The notes beneath the pieces are model-generated. The model was given only the letters and a program-made list of their open reading frames with translations. It was not told the DNA's origin and did not search any database. A DNA stretch of 64,000 nt from Hemibagrus wyckioides (lineage: Eukaryota; Chordata; Actinopteri; Siluriformes; Bagridae): the NCBI RefSeq assembly GCF_019097595.1, contig NC_080728.1:24161870-24225869 (forward strand), read 5' to 3'. Shown here piece by piece: positions 1 to 11,142 of this stretch (within the stretch, counting starts at the first letter, position 1; each line of letters starts with the position of its first letter). A program made the position numbers and the translations under genes.

Positions 1-1161
<1,161 letters not shown>

Positions 1162-1356
1162 CTCCCTCCTCACTGTACACGATGTGTTCACCTCCACTCA
1201 CCCAGAGAGACTGAGAGAAGTGTATCTCCTCACTCAGCCCCCTACAGAGAGACAGACAGAGAGAGAGAGAGACAGCCAATCACACTCACTGTTACCTTAT
1301 TAGAAAGATGAGAGGAAATCATCACACAGCCTCAATAACAAATCAGACGAGGCATC

Positions 1357-1377
1357 TTTCACTTTCTCCATATATAT
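1357..1377 (-). promoter_or_regulatory. Candidate IRF/ISRE half-site pair beside a TATA-like run, gene A
   Basis: On the minus strand, TATATATGG is followed by AGAAAGTGAAAG. GAAAGTGAAA fits the GAAANNGAAA core of interferon-regulatory-factor sites. It lies about 200 bp upstream of the ATG and is kept in gene B at 29342-29362. The transcription start is not known, so the TATA assignment is weak. Confidence 0.4.
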
Positions 1378-1393
1378 CAAAATAACGTCAGCG

Positions 1394-1520
1394 CTGATGA
1401 ACAGAGCTCCGCCTCCTGTCTCTGAGGTGTGTGACTGATGAACAGAGCTCCGCCTCCTGTCTCTGAGGTGTGTGACTGATGAACAGAGCTCCGCCTCCTG
1501 TCTCTGAGGTGTGTGAGTGA
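1394..1520. repeat. 41-bp tandem repeat, three copies, upstream of gene A
   Basis: Three near-perfect copies of a 41-bp unit begin CTGATGAACAGAGCTCCGCC. The same array, also with three copies, is at 29379-29505 upstream of gene B. The unit holds a GC-box-like CTCCGCCTCC. Confidence 0.92.
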
Positions 1521-1658
1521 TGAGAGTCGATCACATCACACACTGATTTCAGAGAGAGGAAACACTCGGCTGTCGTACAGCATTAATGCCTGACAGCTGC
1601 ACAGAGCAGATACACACACTGATAAACCACACTGTAACTACATCAGCTAAACATCCCT

Positions 1659-1660
<2 letters not shown>

Positions 1661-1697
<37 letters not shown>

Positions 1698-1704
1698 ACA
1701 CACA
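1661..1704. repeat. CA microsatellite
   Basis: A (CA)n run with one CT interruption. The matching run upstream of gene B (about 29648-29670) is shorter. Confidence 0.9.
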
Positions 1705-1719
1705 TACCAGATATGAATC

Positions 1720-2070
1720 AATACAACATTATAACATGATTTAATCCATTGTTAGACTTAAACTGATGTTTATAAATGTTTTCACTAATAATTTTAATTT
1801 TTTGACATTTTACAAATTCTGACTATATTCAAGAATTTTTACCATTTCACTTGTAATTAGATATTTATTATTAAATACACACATTTACTCTGGTTTTCAG
1901 GATTATAAACAATAATAATTGTAAAAATTGATTATTATTGTTGATTAAGAACATTAAAACTTTCCATCCACTAGATGGCAGTAAAGCATTTCCAAAGTGA
2001 GATTTCTGTTTCATGAAATGTGTTTATTCTCTTAACTGACCTGCTGAGGGCGCTGTTAGGATGCTGCTGG

Positions 2071-2126
<56 letters not shown>
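1720..2126. repeat. Upstream-type block, copy 1, ending in an ATT microsatellite
   Basis: It contains the landmarks TTTACTCTGG...AGGATTATAAAC, CCACTAGATGGCAGTAAAGC and GACCTGCTGAGGGCGCTGTT, followed by (ATT)n at 2071-2126. The same ordered landmarks recur at 13190-13480 and 29840-30040, always on the far side of an SRCR-gene unit. No coding is seen. Confidence 0.8.
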
Positions 2127-3204
2127 TGATAAACTGCTAAATATAACAATTATGAGAAATTATAGAAGTGATAAAATACACAAACAAGAAATCCACAAGA
2201 AAAAGCCCATAAAATATAAAGCCATAAATAAAAACACAAACACACTGTGGCATTAGTGCACCAGTCATTGTGAATGTAAACACAGAGAGCGCCCCCTATC
2301 TTCTTCCAGGAGTCCCTTGTTCGGTCGTCATGGTGATCTGAGTGACTGATAACTCAATATCCGTGTCGGGGATCATAATAAAAATAAGCTCAATAAAATA
2401 TCCTCCATTTTGTGTGCAGGTGACCGTACATTATCAGGAAGATGCAGACAGAGAGGGTTTGTTCAGGTTGCTCCTTATCCTGGTCTGTATCCTAGAACAT
2501 CAGCCTCTCTCTTGTTTCCTCTCCCTACACCGCCTTCTCCGCCTCCCTGCCGGCGTGGTGATCCACGGAGCTGTCGGTGCTCTGATTAACTCAGCAGGAA
2601 TGATATCAGAGTCTTGGGAAGTGACTTTCTCACAGTTTGTTCCCATTTTTATAAGTTCCTGACCGCTGATATGGTCACATAAACTTTACAGCTGTTCTTC
2701 TTCTTCTGGTTTCATGGAGGGTTTCGAACCAACTTCATAGCTTCATACCGCCACCTACTGTGATGGAGAGTTCTGTTCTGTTGTTTAAATGGCGGTTGGT
2801 AAGCCAGCTTTAAGGTGTAAATTCCGCCACCTACTGGATTGGAGTATGGAGCACAACTTCTGTGATGGAGTGTGAAGAGAATGAATTCTATATTTCTCAC
2901 CTAATCCCTTTATCCTATATTTTAATCCACTGATCCTAATAAATATCATGATTGCATTCATTTGTTTTCAGCTTCTCTCTCTGTAAACACCTTAAGGTTT
3001 CTAATTTAACCTCATCACCTCAGTGTTTTTCTTTCAGGAAGAGCTCCAAATAGAACTGCTTAAGGAACCGTAACGATCCAAAACCATTGGGGAACTTGGT
3101 GAAAAACTCATTTCAAACGTGACAGGAAGTATGGAACGGAATTTCTGCAAAGAATTTTTGGAATATGACAGCAGGCCTGAATAAACCATTACACAAATTC
3201 AAGA
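2127..3204. other. Intergenic stretch without a recognised gene
   Basis: An ORF at 2342-2662 (106 codons) has a hydrophobic middle but no recognisable family and no splice context. The rest is AT-rich, with a dispersed repeat at 2852-2970. Nothing functional is seen. Confidence 0.5.
2852..2970. repeat. Dispersed repeat, copy 1 (pairs with 12597-12706)
   Basis: About 110 bp beginning TGTGATGGAGTGTGAAGAGA match 12597-12706 with few differences, including the stretch CTAATCC...TTTTAATCCACTGATCC. It is probably a fragment of a larger mobile element of unknown class. Confidence 0.75.
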
Positions 3205-3687
3205 TTCAAGATTGAAGAAGCTTTATTGTCATTTCAGCCACATATATCTGACGCAGTACATAGTGAAATGAAACATTTCTCCAGGACCTGGTGCTACAGA
3301 AACATACAACATAAAGATCAAATAGGAAAAAACAACACAGAGCGAGGACAGAAGTTTTGTCCTAGACACATAAAGTGCAGAGTGCAACTAGGTGCAAACA
3401 GAGCATAGACAAGACAGTGCAGAAACAGTAGGTACAAAAAGACAACACAAAAACACAGGACACAGCACCGAAAGATAAAGAACATGTGTAGTGAAATGTA
3501 AAAAATTAAATAGAATAAAAATGAAATGATGTACAGAGTAGCAGTGGTTGAGGAAGTGCAAATAGAAATAGGCATAAACATAAATATAGCAGAGTAATGA
3601 AATAATAACAGGGTTTGAGGTAGTGCAATAAGTACTCAACAATATAAGCTATATAAGTGTGTGTGTGTCCACACAGGTGAGAGAGAG

Positions 3688-3729
<42 letters not shown>

Positions 3730-3850
3730 TTTTGTACAGTTCAGTCCTGGGTGTTGAGGAGCCTGATGGCTTGAGGAAAGAAACTGTTACACACTGTGGT
3801 TGTGAGGCCCGAATGCTCCAGTACCTCTTTCCAGATGGCAGGAGGGTGAA
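3205..3850 (-). mobile_element. 5'-truncated LINE, 3' end (L2/CR1/Rex-like)
   Basis: On the minus strand the segment carries the C-terminal end of a LINE reverse-transcriptase ORF (phrases resembling LPSGKRY and SFFPQAIRLLN, here with frameshifts, around 3740-3850). A 3' UTR follows and ends in an ATTCAAG-type short tandem tail at about 3199-3215. These are standard features of non-LTR retrotransposon 3' ends in fish. GT/GA microsatellites sit at 3656-3731. Upstream sequence is replaced by the minisatellite starting at 3848. Confidence 0.7.
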
Positions 3851-6800
3851 GAGTGTGTGTGAGGGGTGTATGGGGTGTGTAAGAGTGTGTGTGAGGGGTG
3901 TATGGGGTGTGTAAGAGTGTGTGTGAGGGGTGTGTGGGGTGTGTAAGAGTGTGTGTGGGGGGTGTGTAAGAGTGTGTGTGAGGGGTGTGGGGGGTGTGTA
4001 AGAGTGTGTGTGAGGGGTGTGGGGGGTGTGTAAGTGTGTGTGTGAGGGGTGTGGGGTGTGTGTAAGAGTGTGTGTGAGGGGTGTGGGGGGTGTGTAAGAG
4101 TGTGTGTGAGGGGTGTGGGGGGTGTGTAAGTGTGTGTGTGAGGGGTGTGGGGTGTGTGTAAGAGTGTGTGTGAGGGGTGTGGGGGGTGTGCACGAGTGTG
4201 TGTGAGGGGTGTGGGGTGTGTGTAAGAGTGTGTGTGAGGGGTGTGGGGTGTGTGTAAGTGTGTGTGGGGGCGTGTAAGAGTGTGTGTGAGGGGTGGGGGG
4301 GGGGGTAAGAGGGTGTGTGAGGGGTGTGGGGAGGTGTAAGAGTGTGTGTGAGGGGTGTGGGGTGTGTGTAAGAGTGTGTGTGAGGGGTGTGGGGTGTGTG
4401 TAAGAGTGTGTGTGAGGGGTGTGTGTGGGGTGTGTAAGAGTGTGTGTGAGGGGTGTGTGGGGTGTGTAAGAGTGTGTGTGAGGGGTGTGTGGGGTGTGTA
4501 AGAGTGTGTGTGAGGGGTGTGGGGGGTGTGTAAGAGTGTGTGTGAGGGGTGTGCGGGGTGTGTAAGTGTGGGTGTGAGGGGTGTGGGGGGTGTGTAAGAG
4601 TGTGTGTGAGGGGTGAGTGGGGTGTGTAAGTGTGTGTGTGAGGGGTGTGTGGGGTGTGTGGGGTGTGTAAGAGTGTGTGTGAGGGGGGGGTAAGGGTGGG
4701 TGTGGGGGGTGTGGGGGGTGTGTAAGAGTGTGTGTGAGGGGTGTGGGGGGTGTGTAAGAGTGTGTGTGAGGGGTGTGTGGGGTGTGTAAGAGTGTGTGTG
4801 AGGGCTGTGTGGGGTGTGTAAGAGTGTGTGTGAGGGGTGTGTAAGAGTGTGTGTGAGGGCTGTGTGGGGTGTGTAAGAGTGTGTGTGAGGGGTGTGGGGT
4901 GTGTGTAAGAGTGTGTGTGAGGGGTGTGGGGTGTGTGTAAGAGTGTGTGTGAGAGGTGTGGGGTGTGTGTAAGAGTGTGTGTGAGAGGTGTGTAAGTGTG
5001 TGTGTGAGGGGTGTGGGGGGTGTGTAAGAGTGTGTGTGAGAGGTGTGTAAGTGTGTGTGTGAGGGGTGTGGGGTGTGTAAGAGTGTGTGTAAGGGGTGTG
5101 GGGGGTGTGTAAGAGTGTGTGTAGAGGGGGTGGGGTGTGTAAGAGTGTGTGTGAGGGGTGTGGGGTGTGTAAGAGTGTGTGAGGGGTGTGGGGGGGGGTG
5201 TAAGAGTGTGGGGGAGGGGTGTGTAAGAGTGTGTGTGAGGGGTGTGGGGTGTGTGTAAGAGTGTGTGTGAGGGGTGTGGGGTGTGTAAGAGTGTGTGTGA
5301 GGGGTGTGTAAGAGTGTGTGTGAGAGGTGTGGGGTGTGTGTAAGAGTGTGTGTGAGAGGTGTGTAAGTGTGTGTGTGAGGGGTGTGGGGTGTGTAAGAGT
5401 GTGTGTGAGGGGTGTGGGGTGTGTAAGAGTGTGTGTGAGGGGTGTGGGGGGTGTGTAAGTGTGTGTGAGAGGGGTGTGAAGGGTGTGTAAGAGTGTGTGT
5501 GAGGGGTGTGGGGTGTGTGTAAGAGTGTGTGTGAGGGGTGTGGGGGGTGTGTACGAGTGTGTGTGAGGGGTGTGGGGTGTGTGTAAGAGTGTGTGTGAGG
5601 GGTGTGGGGTGTGTGTAAGTGTGTGTGGGGGGGTGTAAGAGTGTGTGTGAGGGGTTTGGGGGGGTGTAAGAGTGTGTGTGAGGGGTGTGGGGTGTGTGTA
5701 AGTGTGTGTGTGAGGGGTGTGTGGGGTGTGTAAGAGTGTGTGTGAGGGGTGTGTGGGGTGTGTAAGAGTGTGTGTGAGGGGTGTGGGGGGTGTGTAAGAG
5801 TGTGTGTGAGGGGTGTGGGGGGGTGTGAAAGAGGGTGTGTGGGGGGGGTGGGGGGTGTGTAAGAGTGTGTGTGAGGGGTGAGTGGGGTGTGTAAGTGTGT
5901 GTGTGAGGGGTCTGTGGGGTGTGTGGGGTGGGTAGGAGTGTGTGTGAGGTGTATGTGTGGTGTGTAAGAGTGTGTGTGAGGGGTGTGGGGGTAGTGTAAG
6001 AGTGTGTGTGAGGGGTGTGGGGGGTGTGTAAGAGTGTGTGTGAGGGGTGTGAGTGGTGTGTAAGGGTGTGTGTGAGGGCTGTGTGGGGTGTGTAAGAGTG
6101 TGTGTTAGGGGTGTGTAAGGGTGTGTGTGAGGGGTGTGGGGGGTGTGTAAGAGTGTGTGTGAGGGGTGTGGGGTGTGTGTAAGAGTGTGTGTGAGGGGTG
6201 TAGGGTGTGTGTAAGAGTGTGTGTGAGAGGTGTGGGGTGTGTGTAAGAGTGTGTGTGAGAGGTGTGTAAGTGTGTGTGTGAGTGGTGTGGGGGGTGTGTA
6301 AGAGTGTGTGTGAGAGGTGTGTAAGTGTGTGTGTGAGGGGTGTGGGGTCTGTTAGAGTGTGTGTAAGGGGTGTGGGGGGTGTGTAAGAGTGTGTGTAGAG
6401 GGTGTGGGGTGTGTAAGAGTGTGTGTGAGGGGTGTGGGGTGTGTAAGTGTGTGTGAGGGGTGTGGGGGGGGTGTAAGAGTGTGTGTGAGGGGTGTGTGGG
6501 GTGTGTAAGAGTGTGTGTGAGGGGTGTGGGGTGTGTGTAAGAGTGTGTGTGAGGGGTGTGGGGTGTGTAAGAGTGTGTGTGAGGGGTGTGTAAGAGTGTG
6601 TGTGAGAGGTGTGGGGTGTGTGTAAGAGTGTGTGTGAGAGGTGTGTAAGTGTGTGTGTGAGGGGTGTGGGGTGTGTAAGAGTGTGTGTGAGGGGTGTGGG
6701 GTGTGTAAGAGTGTGTGTGAGGGGTGTGGGGGGTGTGTAAGTGTGTGTGTGAGGGGTGTGTAGGGTGTGTAAGAGTGTGTGTGAGGGGTGTGGGGTGTGT

Positions 6801-7262
6801 GTAAGAGTGTGTGTGAGGGGTGTGGGGGGTGTGTACGAGTGTGTGTGAGGGGTGTGGGGTGTGTGTAAGAGTGTGTGTGAGGGGTGTGGGGTGTGTGTAA
6901 GAGTGTGTGTGAGGGGTGTGGGGTGTGTGTAAGTGTGTGTGGGGGGGAGTAAGAGTGTGTGTGAGGGGTTTGGGGGGGTGTAAGAGTGTGTGTGAGGGGT
7001 GTGGGGTGTGTGTAAGTGTGTGTGTGAGGGGTGTGTAAGAGTGTGTGTGAGGGGTGTGGGGGGGTGTAAGAGTGTGTGTGAGGGGTGTGGGGGGGGTGTA
7101 AGAGTGTGTGGGGGGGGTGTGGAAGAGTGTGTGTGGGGGGGGGGGGGGGGGTGTAAGTGTGTGTGTGAGGGGTGTGTAAGTGTGTGTGTGAGGGGTGTGT
7201 AAGAGTGTGTGTGAGGGGTGTGTAAGTGTGTGTGTGGGGTGTGTGTAAGTGTGTGTGTGTGG
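3848..7262. repeat. 3.4-kb GT-rich minisatellite (units of about 25-32 bp)
   Basis: More than one hundred variant units of the form GTAAGAGTGTGTGTGAGGGGTG plus a variable G/GT-rich tail follow one another. Single-base variants (TACGAG, AGAGGTG, GAGTGGGG) recur in ordered blocks, so higher-order duplication is likely: for example, the variants around 5040-5640 reappear at about 6300-6960. Very long ORFs on either strand here (up to about 1300 codons rich in His, Thr, Pro) are products of the repeat and not genes. Confidence 0.95.
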
Positions 7263-7432
<170 letters not shown>

Positions 7433-7964
7433 TACTTTTCATTACCACTCATTCGAGCATTCAGTGTTTCCTCTGAGTTCATTCCTACATACTGCTGCTT
7501 ATACGTCAGTTTTGTTTCAAAAGGTTTCAGCTGAGATTAAAGTCATTTAGACTATAATGAATAATCACTGAGATTATTGAGGTGAGATGTGAGTGATATT
7601 TAAGCTGAGTGATAATATTTATAGGACTGATAGTGTAATGAAAGAAGAGCACAGCTGGTTAAGAACCAATAGGTGTGAATTAACTCTCTCTAATCTTTTT
7701 GCTAAGACGGAGAACAAGGAATGTGACGGTGTTCTGTGTTGTAGTCCATGGTTGGTCATGTTTGTAGGCCACAGTGCATTCTGGGTATATTGTAGTTGGA
7801 CACAGTTTCAGGTGTTGAAGTGACACACTTGGAAGATGACAGAAAGAGGATTAAAGTTGTTTTATATAGCTGATATTTATATTATCAGAAATAATATAAT
7901 CATGCTTTCACTGTACTGCTTGTGCATTTACATACATTAACCACATAACCAAGAAGACACTCAC

Positions 7965-8017
7965 TTTGTCTCTCCTACATCCTGTTCCATAGTGATGACA
8001 TCATCATTATCTTCCAT
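7965..8017 (-). pseudogene. Broken tail exon 7 of relic unit C
   Basis: It matches the gene B exon that encodes [19 protein letters not shown]. It is 53 bp instead of 60, so the frame is lost, and the key tyrosine codon reads Asn (EDNDDV). Both splice sites (ATTAG and GTGAGTG) survive. Confidence 0.8.
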
Positions 8018-9299
8018 CTAATGAACAGATAAAGAAATACAGTGGACAATTTTCCTATAACTGGATGACCCAAAATGTTTTATTCTTTTATTTATACCAC
8101 AGAAAGTTGGTACTGATTACCAAATAGTGAGATTTTAGTCAATTCCTGTTATCACTTATATCAGTAATAAACAGCCAGGATGTGATTGTGTCTTAACTCC
8201 TAAGGCTTTAGTGGACAGATGGATGGCTCTTAACTCCACCTGATTGTTGTGTAGCTCTGTGACACCACACCATGAGAGAGGCATCTGTGATGATTAATTC
8301 CACTGATGGCTACTGCTCCACAGTGGACACCTTTTCATAGGTAAGTGTCATCATGTAGCATCGTTTCAGGTAACACCACAGAGGATGCAATAAAGAATCA
8401 GAGTTACTAAATAGTCAGAAACCTTAAATCTATCTATCTGTAGACCTTCATGTATCTTGTCAGAATTAAGCAAGACTAAGTTATCCAACATCCAGAGTCT
8501 TTTACACAGTCTTTAATTTTATTAATCTGGTGTCTGTCACATGGCTTTATTAAAATTTATAGTAAACATTGTGATCTATTTTAATGAAGAGCTGAACAAA
8601 GTTTGGTCCACTGGATTGGAGTAAAAGATTATCACCACTCTACTGATGTGGTTATATTCTCAACAAACCCACAAACCCATAACAACTGTACTTCTGCGGT
8701 GGTTTTGTTCCTAGTTAATTTTGCTAAGGGTCTTTCTAAGGTTCTTGTGTTCTGTTGAGATATATGCTGACTCAATAGTGAACCTCTATAGTCACGCAAT
8801 CTGGAATATTACCAGGTAAATTAAATTATGTTCTAACATTTGAGTGATATGTTTTATGGTGCATGTGTGATCATTATACTGAGGTGCTAGTTTTTGTGAG
8901 GCTACATTTTCTAGAGTGTAACAGAATTAGGACTCAAGCAGTATAAAAATGTTGTAGAAATGATAGGATGCTGATCTGCAGATGTTACTAATGTGGCTCT
9001 TTATTTCTTGATTGATTTTCTCAGCCTTCAATTCTACATTAATTTGAAAGGGCTCTCTTTAAGCCTCCTTTTCATGCAACAAGACCTCCATGTGATCTTG
9101 CATAATTTCAGGGAATTAATAAACTTTTTTCTGATTAATTTTATATATGAAATTTTAAAAAATGGGCTGCTGGAGTTGTAGTTATCGTGGTTTGGTTTTT
9201 ACTTAAAAACGAAAGAGGATTTTAATACGACACTGTCATTATAAATATTTAGAAAATGTCCAAGAATAACAAATACTGTATTCTAACAAATACACATAC

Positions 9300-9374
9300 C
9301 TGATTTGGGGGTGGTGGTGGTGGTGGTGGTGGTGGTGGTGGTGGTGGGTGTAGCAGTTGACATGGTGGATATGT
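9300..9374 (-). pseudogene. Stalk exon of relic unit C
   Basis: A 75-bp phase-1 exon keeps splice sites and an open frame ([11 protein letters not shown] then poly-Thr), matching the gene B stalk exon at 21820-21900. The plus strand reads as a (GGT)n run at 9309-9347. No neighbouring exons remain to join it to. Confidence 0.7.
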
Positions 9375-9413
9375 CTGTATTCACAGAAAGAAAAACACTT
9401 TCTATCACACAAT

Positions 9414-9766
9414 TGTATTATTTTAATGAATGACGGCCTCGACACCTGTGTGATTTTTATACCATCCAACTTTATTATCCTTTTTTTGTTCCTCCAACTC
9501 CCCTATTAACATGACCTACTTTTTATCCATTGCCCCCTAGAGTCTATATGCAACAACTGCGTACATAATAGCACTCATATATCTATATTCAAACAGATGA
9601 ATATTACATCCCCAAATTTGATATCGTACATATCCTTGTAACTCAGCACTTAATTAGTTATAACATACTAATGCAAAAATCAGTATACAAAACTAAACCA
9701 ACCATAACTAGATCAATATTTGCAATGATTGGCATGACAATTTTTCATTTTTTTTCTTAGGGCAGC
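9414..9766 (-). mobile_element. Candidate 3' LTR of the Ty3-like remnant
   Basis: After the Ty3-like coding end the minus strand reads AAAGGG and then TGTAGGCGG, a possible polypurine tract and LTR start. Similarity to the SRCR stalk intron resumes exactly after ATACA at 9414, which would be the LTR end (TG...CA, about 350 bp). No second LTR was found, so the limits rest on these two observations only. Confidence 0.4.
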
Positions 9767-9779
9767 GATCCGCCTACAC

Positions 9780-10338
9780 CCTTTACAATTATAGATCAAG
9801 GACGACTCGGGGTTTCACTTCTCGTCCTGATCTGGTGACATAGTGTGGAGTAGCAGTATCATTCATGTCTGTCTGTTTGGTGTGATCCAGTGGCACTGTG
9901 TGTGGAGTGCTCGAAGACATTCTGGACTCAGCATTGACGGGCTGTGCTTTATCTTGCAGAAGGAGGCAATGATTCATTCGGAAAACTTGGCCTTCTGCAG
10001 TGCATATGTGGTAGGATCTGAAAGTGTCAGCGGGATTTATGACCACCGCAGGTTTCCAACACTCTGAATCTTGAATTCAGACATGGTCTCCAATCTGTAA
10101 TGGTGTAAGTGGTCTTGCTGACCTGTTGTAATACTTTTTTGGTACAGCTGCCGTTGTTCGCGTCTAGCATGAACACCTTTTCCACTGACAGTTTTGAGCT
10201 GTAGCTTCAAGACAAATGGAACACTGTTCAACTATACTAGCAATCTGTCTGGACATGCCAGGCCAAAAGATAATGTCTCTAGCACGCTGTTTGGATTTTT
10301 CAATTCCCATGTGGGCTGAACGAACGCATCTAAGCATA
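9780..10338 (-). mobile_element. Ty3/gypsy-type integrase remnant with core deleted
   Basis: The minus strand encodes the zinc-finger-side phrase HMGIEKSKQRARDIIFWPGM (about 10230-10310), then the integrase tail with RSYHICTAEGQVFR and the terminal TRSGREVKPRVVLDL (9789-9835). Both ends of a Ty3-type integrase are present, but the DDE catalytic core between them is absent. Stops and frameshifts occur. The upstream side is interrupted by a Tc1 element at 10339. Confidence 0.75.
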
Positions 10339-11142
10339 CACTATATTGCCAAAAGTATTCGCTCACCTGCCTTGACTCGCATATGAACTTAAGTGACATC
10401 CCATTCCTAATCCATAGGGTTCAATATGACGTCGGTCCACCCTTTGCAGCTATAACATCCATGAGATTGCCAGATGGAGATAAACTCCATCAGATTGCCA
10501 GATGGAGATAAACTCCATCAGATTGCCAGATGGAGAAGCGCGATTCGTCCCTCCAGAGAACGCGTCTCCACTGCTCTAGAGTCCAGTGGCGGCGTGCTTT
10601 ACACCACTGCATCCGACGCTTTGCATTGCACTTGGTGATGTATGGCTTGGATGCAGCTGCTCGGCCATGGAAACCCATTCCATGAAGCTCTCTGCGCACT
10701 GTTCTTGAGCTAATCTGAAGGCCATATGAAGTTTGGAGGTCTGTAGCGATTGACTCTGCAGAAAGTTGGTGACCTCTTCGCACTATGCGCCTCAGCATCC
10801 GCTGACCCCGCTCCGTCAGTTTACGTGGCCTACCACTTCGTGGCTGAGTTGCTGTCGTTCCCAAACACTTCCACGTTCTTATAATACAGCTGACAGTTGA
10901 CTGTGGAATATTTAGGAGCGAGGAAATTTCACGACTGGATTTGTTGCACAGGTGGCATCCTATCACAGTTCCACGCTGGAATTCACTGAGCTCCTGAGAG
11001 CGACCCATTCTTTCACAAATGTTTGTAAAAACAGTCTGCATGCCTAGGTGCTTGATTTTATACACCTGTGGCCATGGAAGTGATTGGAACACCTGATTCT
11101 GATTATTTGGATGGGTGAGCGAATACTTTTGGCAATATAGTG
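10339..11142 (-). mobile_element. Tc1/mariner element, internally deleted, with TA target duplication
   Basis: Inverted ends CACTATATTGCCAAAAGTAT and its complement at 11123-11142 are flanked by TA on both sides (10337-10338 and 11143-11144). The minus strand carries the first half of a Tc1 transposase, starting MGRSQELSEFQRG near 11009. It has both helix-turn-helix parts with a GRPRKLT hook, then the first catalytic Asp in WRDESRF. The frame then runs into a short repeat, and the second Asp and the third acidic residue are gone. At 804 bp it is about half normal length and could move only with help. Confidence 0.92.
10465..10536. repeat. 28-bp tandem repeat inside the Tc1 element
   Basis: Two full units and one partial unit beginning GATTGCCAGATGGAGATAAA sit exactly where the transposase C-terminal half is deleted. 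This suggests the deletion was accompanied by local slippage. Confidence 0.85.

Larger units (their letters stand above)
7550..9480 (-). pseudogene. Relic 3' half of a third SRCR receptor (unit C)
   Basis: Three pieces match the 3' part of gene B in the same orientation and order. They are stalk-exon sequence with flanks (9220-9415 against 21740-21940), tail exon 7 (7965-8017 against 16587-16646) and a post-gene segment (about 7560-7700 against 15845-15990, sharing GTGATATTTAAGCT and TAACTCTC.CTAATCT). The membrane exon, other tail exons and all SRCR exons are missing. A Ty3 remnant and a Tc1 element lie just upstream. This is a decayed member of the tandem array. Confidence 0.75.

Noticed and set aside
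3848..7262. CRISPR-like or telomere-like array
   Set aside because: Units are contiguous with no unique spacers, are GT-rich with variable length, and do not match the TTAGGG telomere unit.
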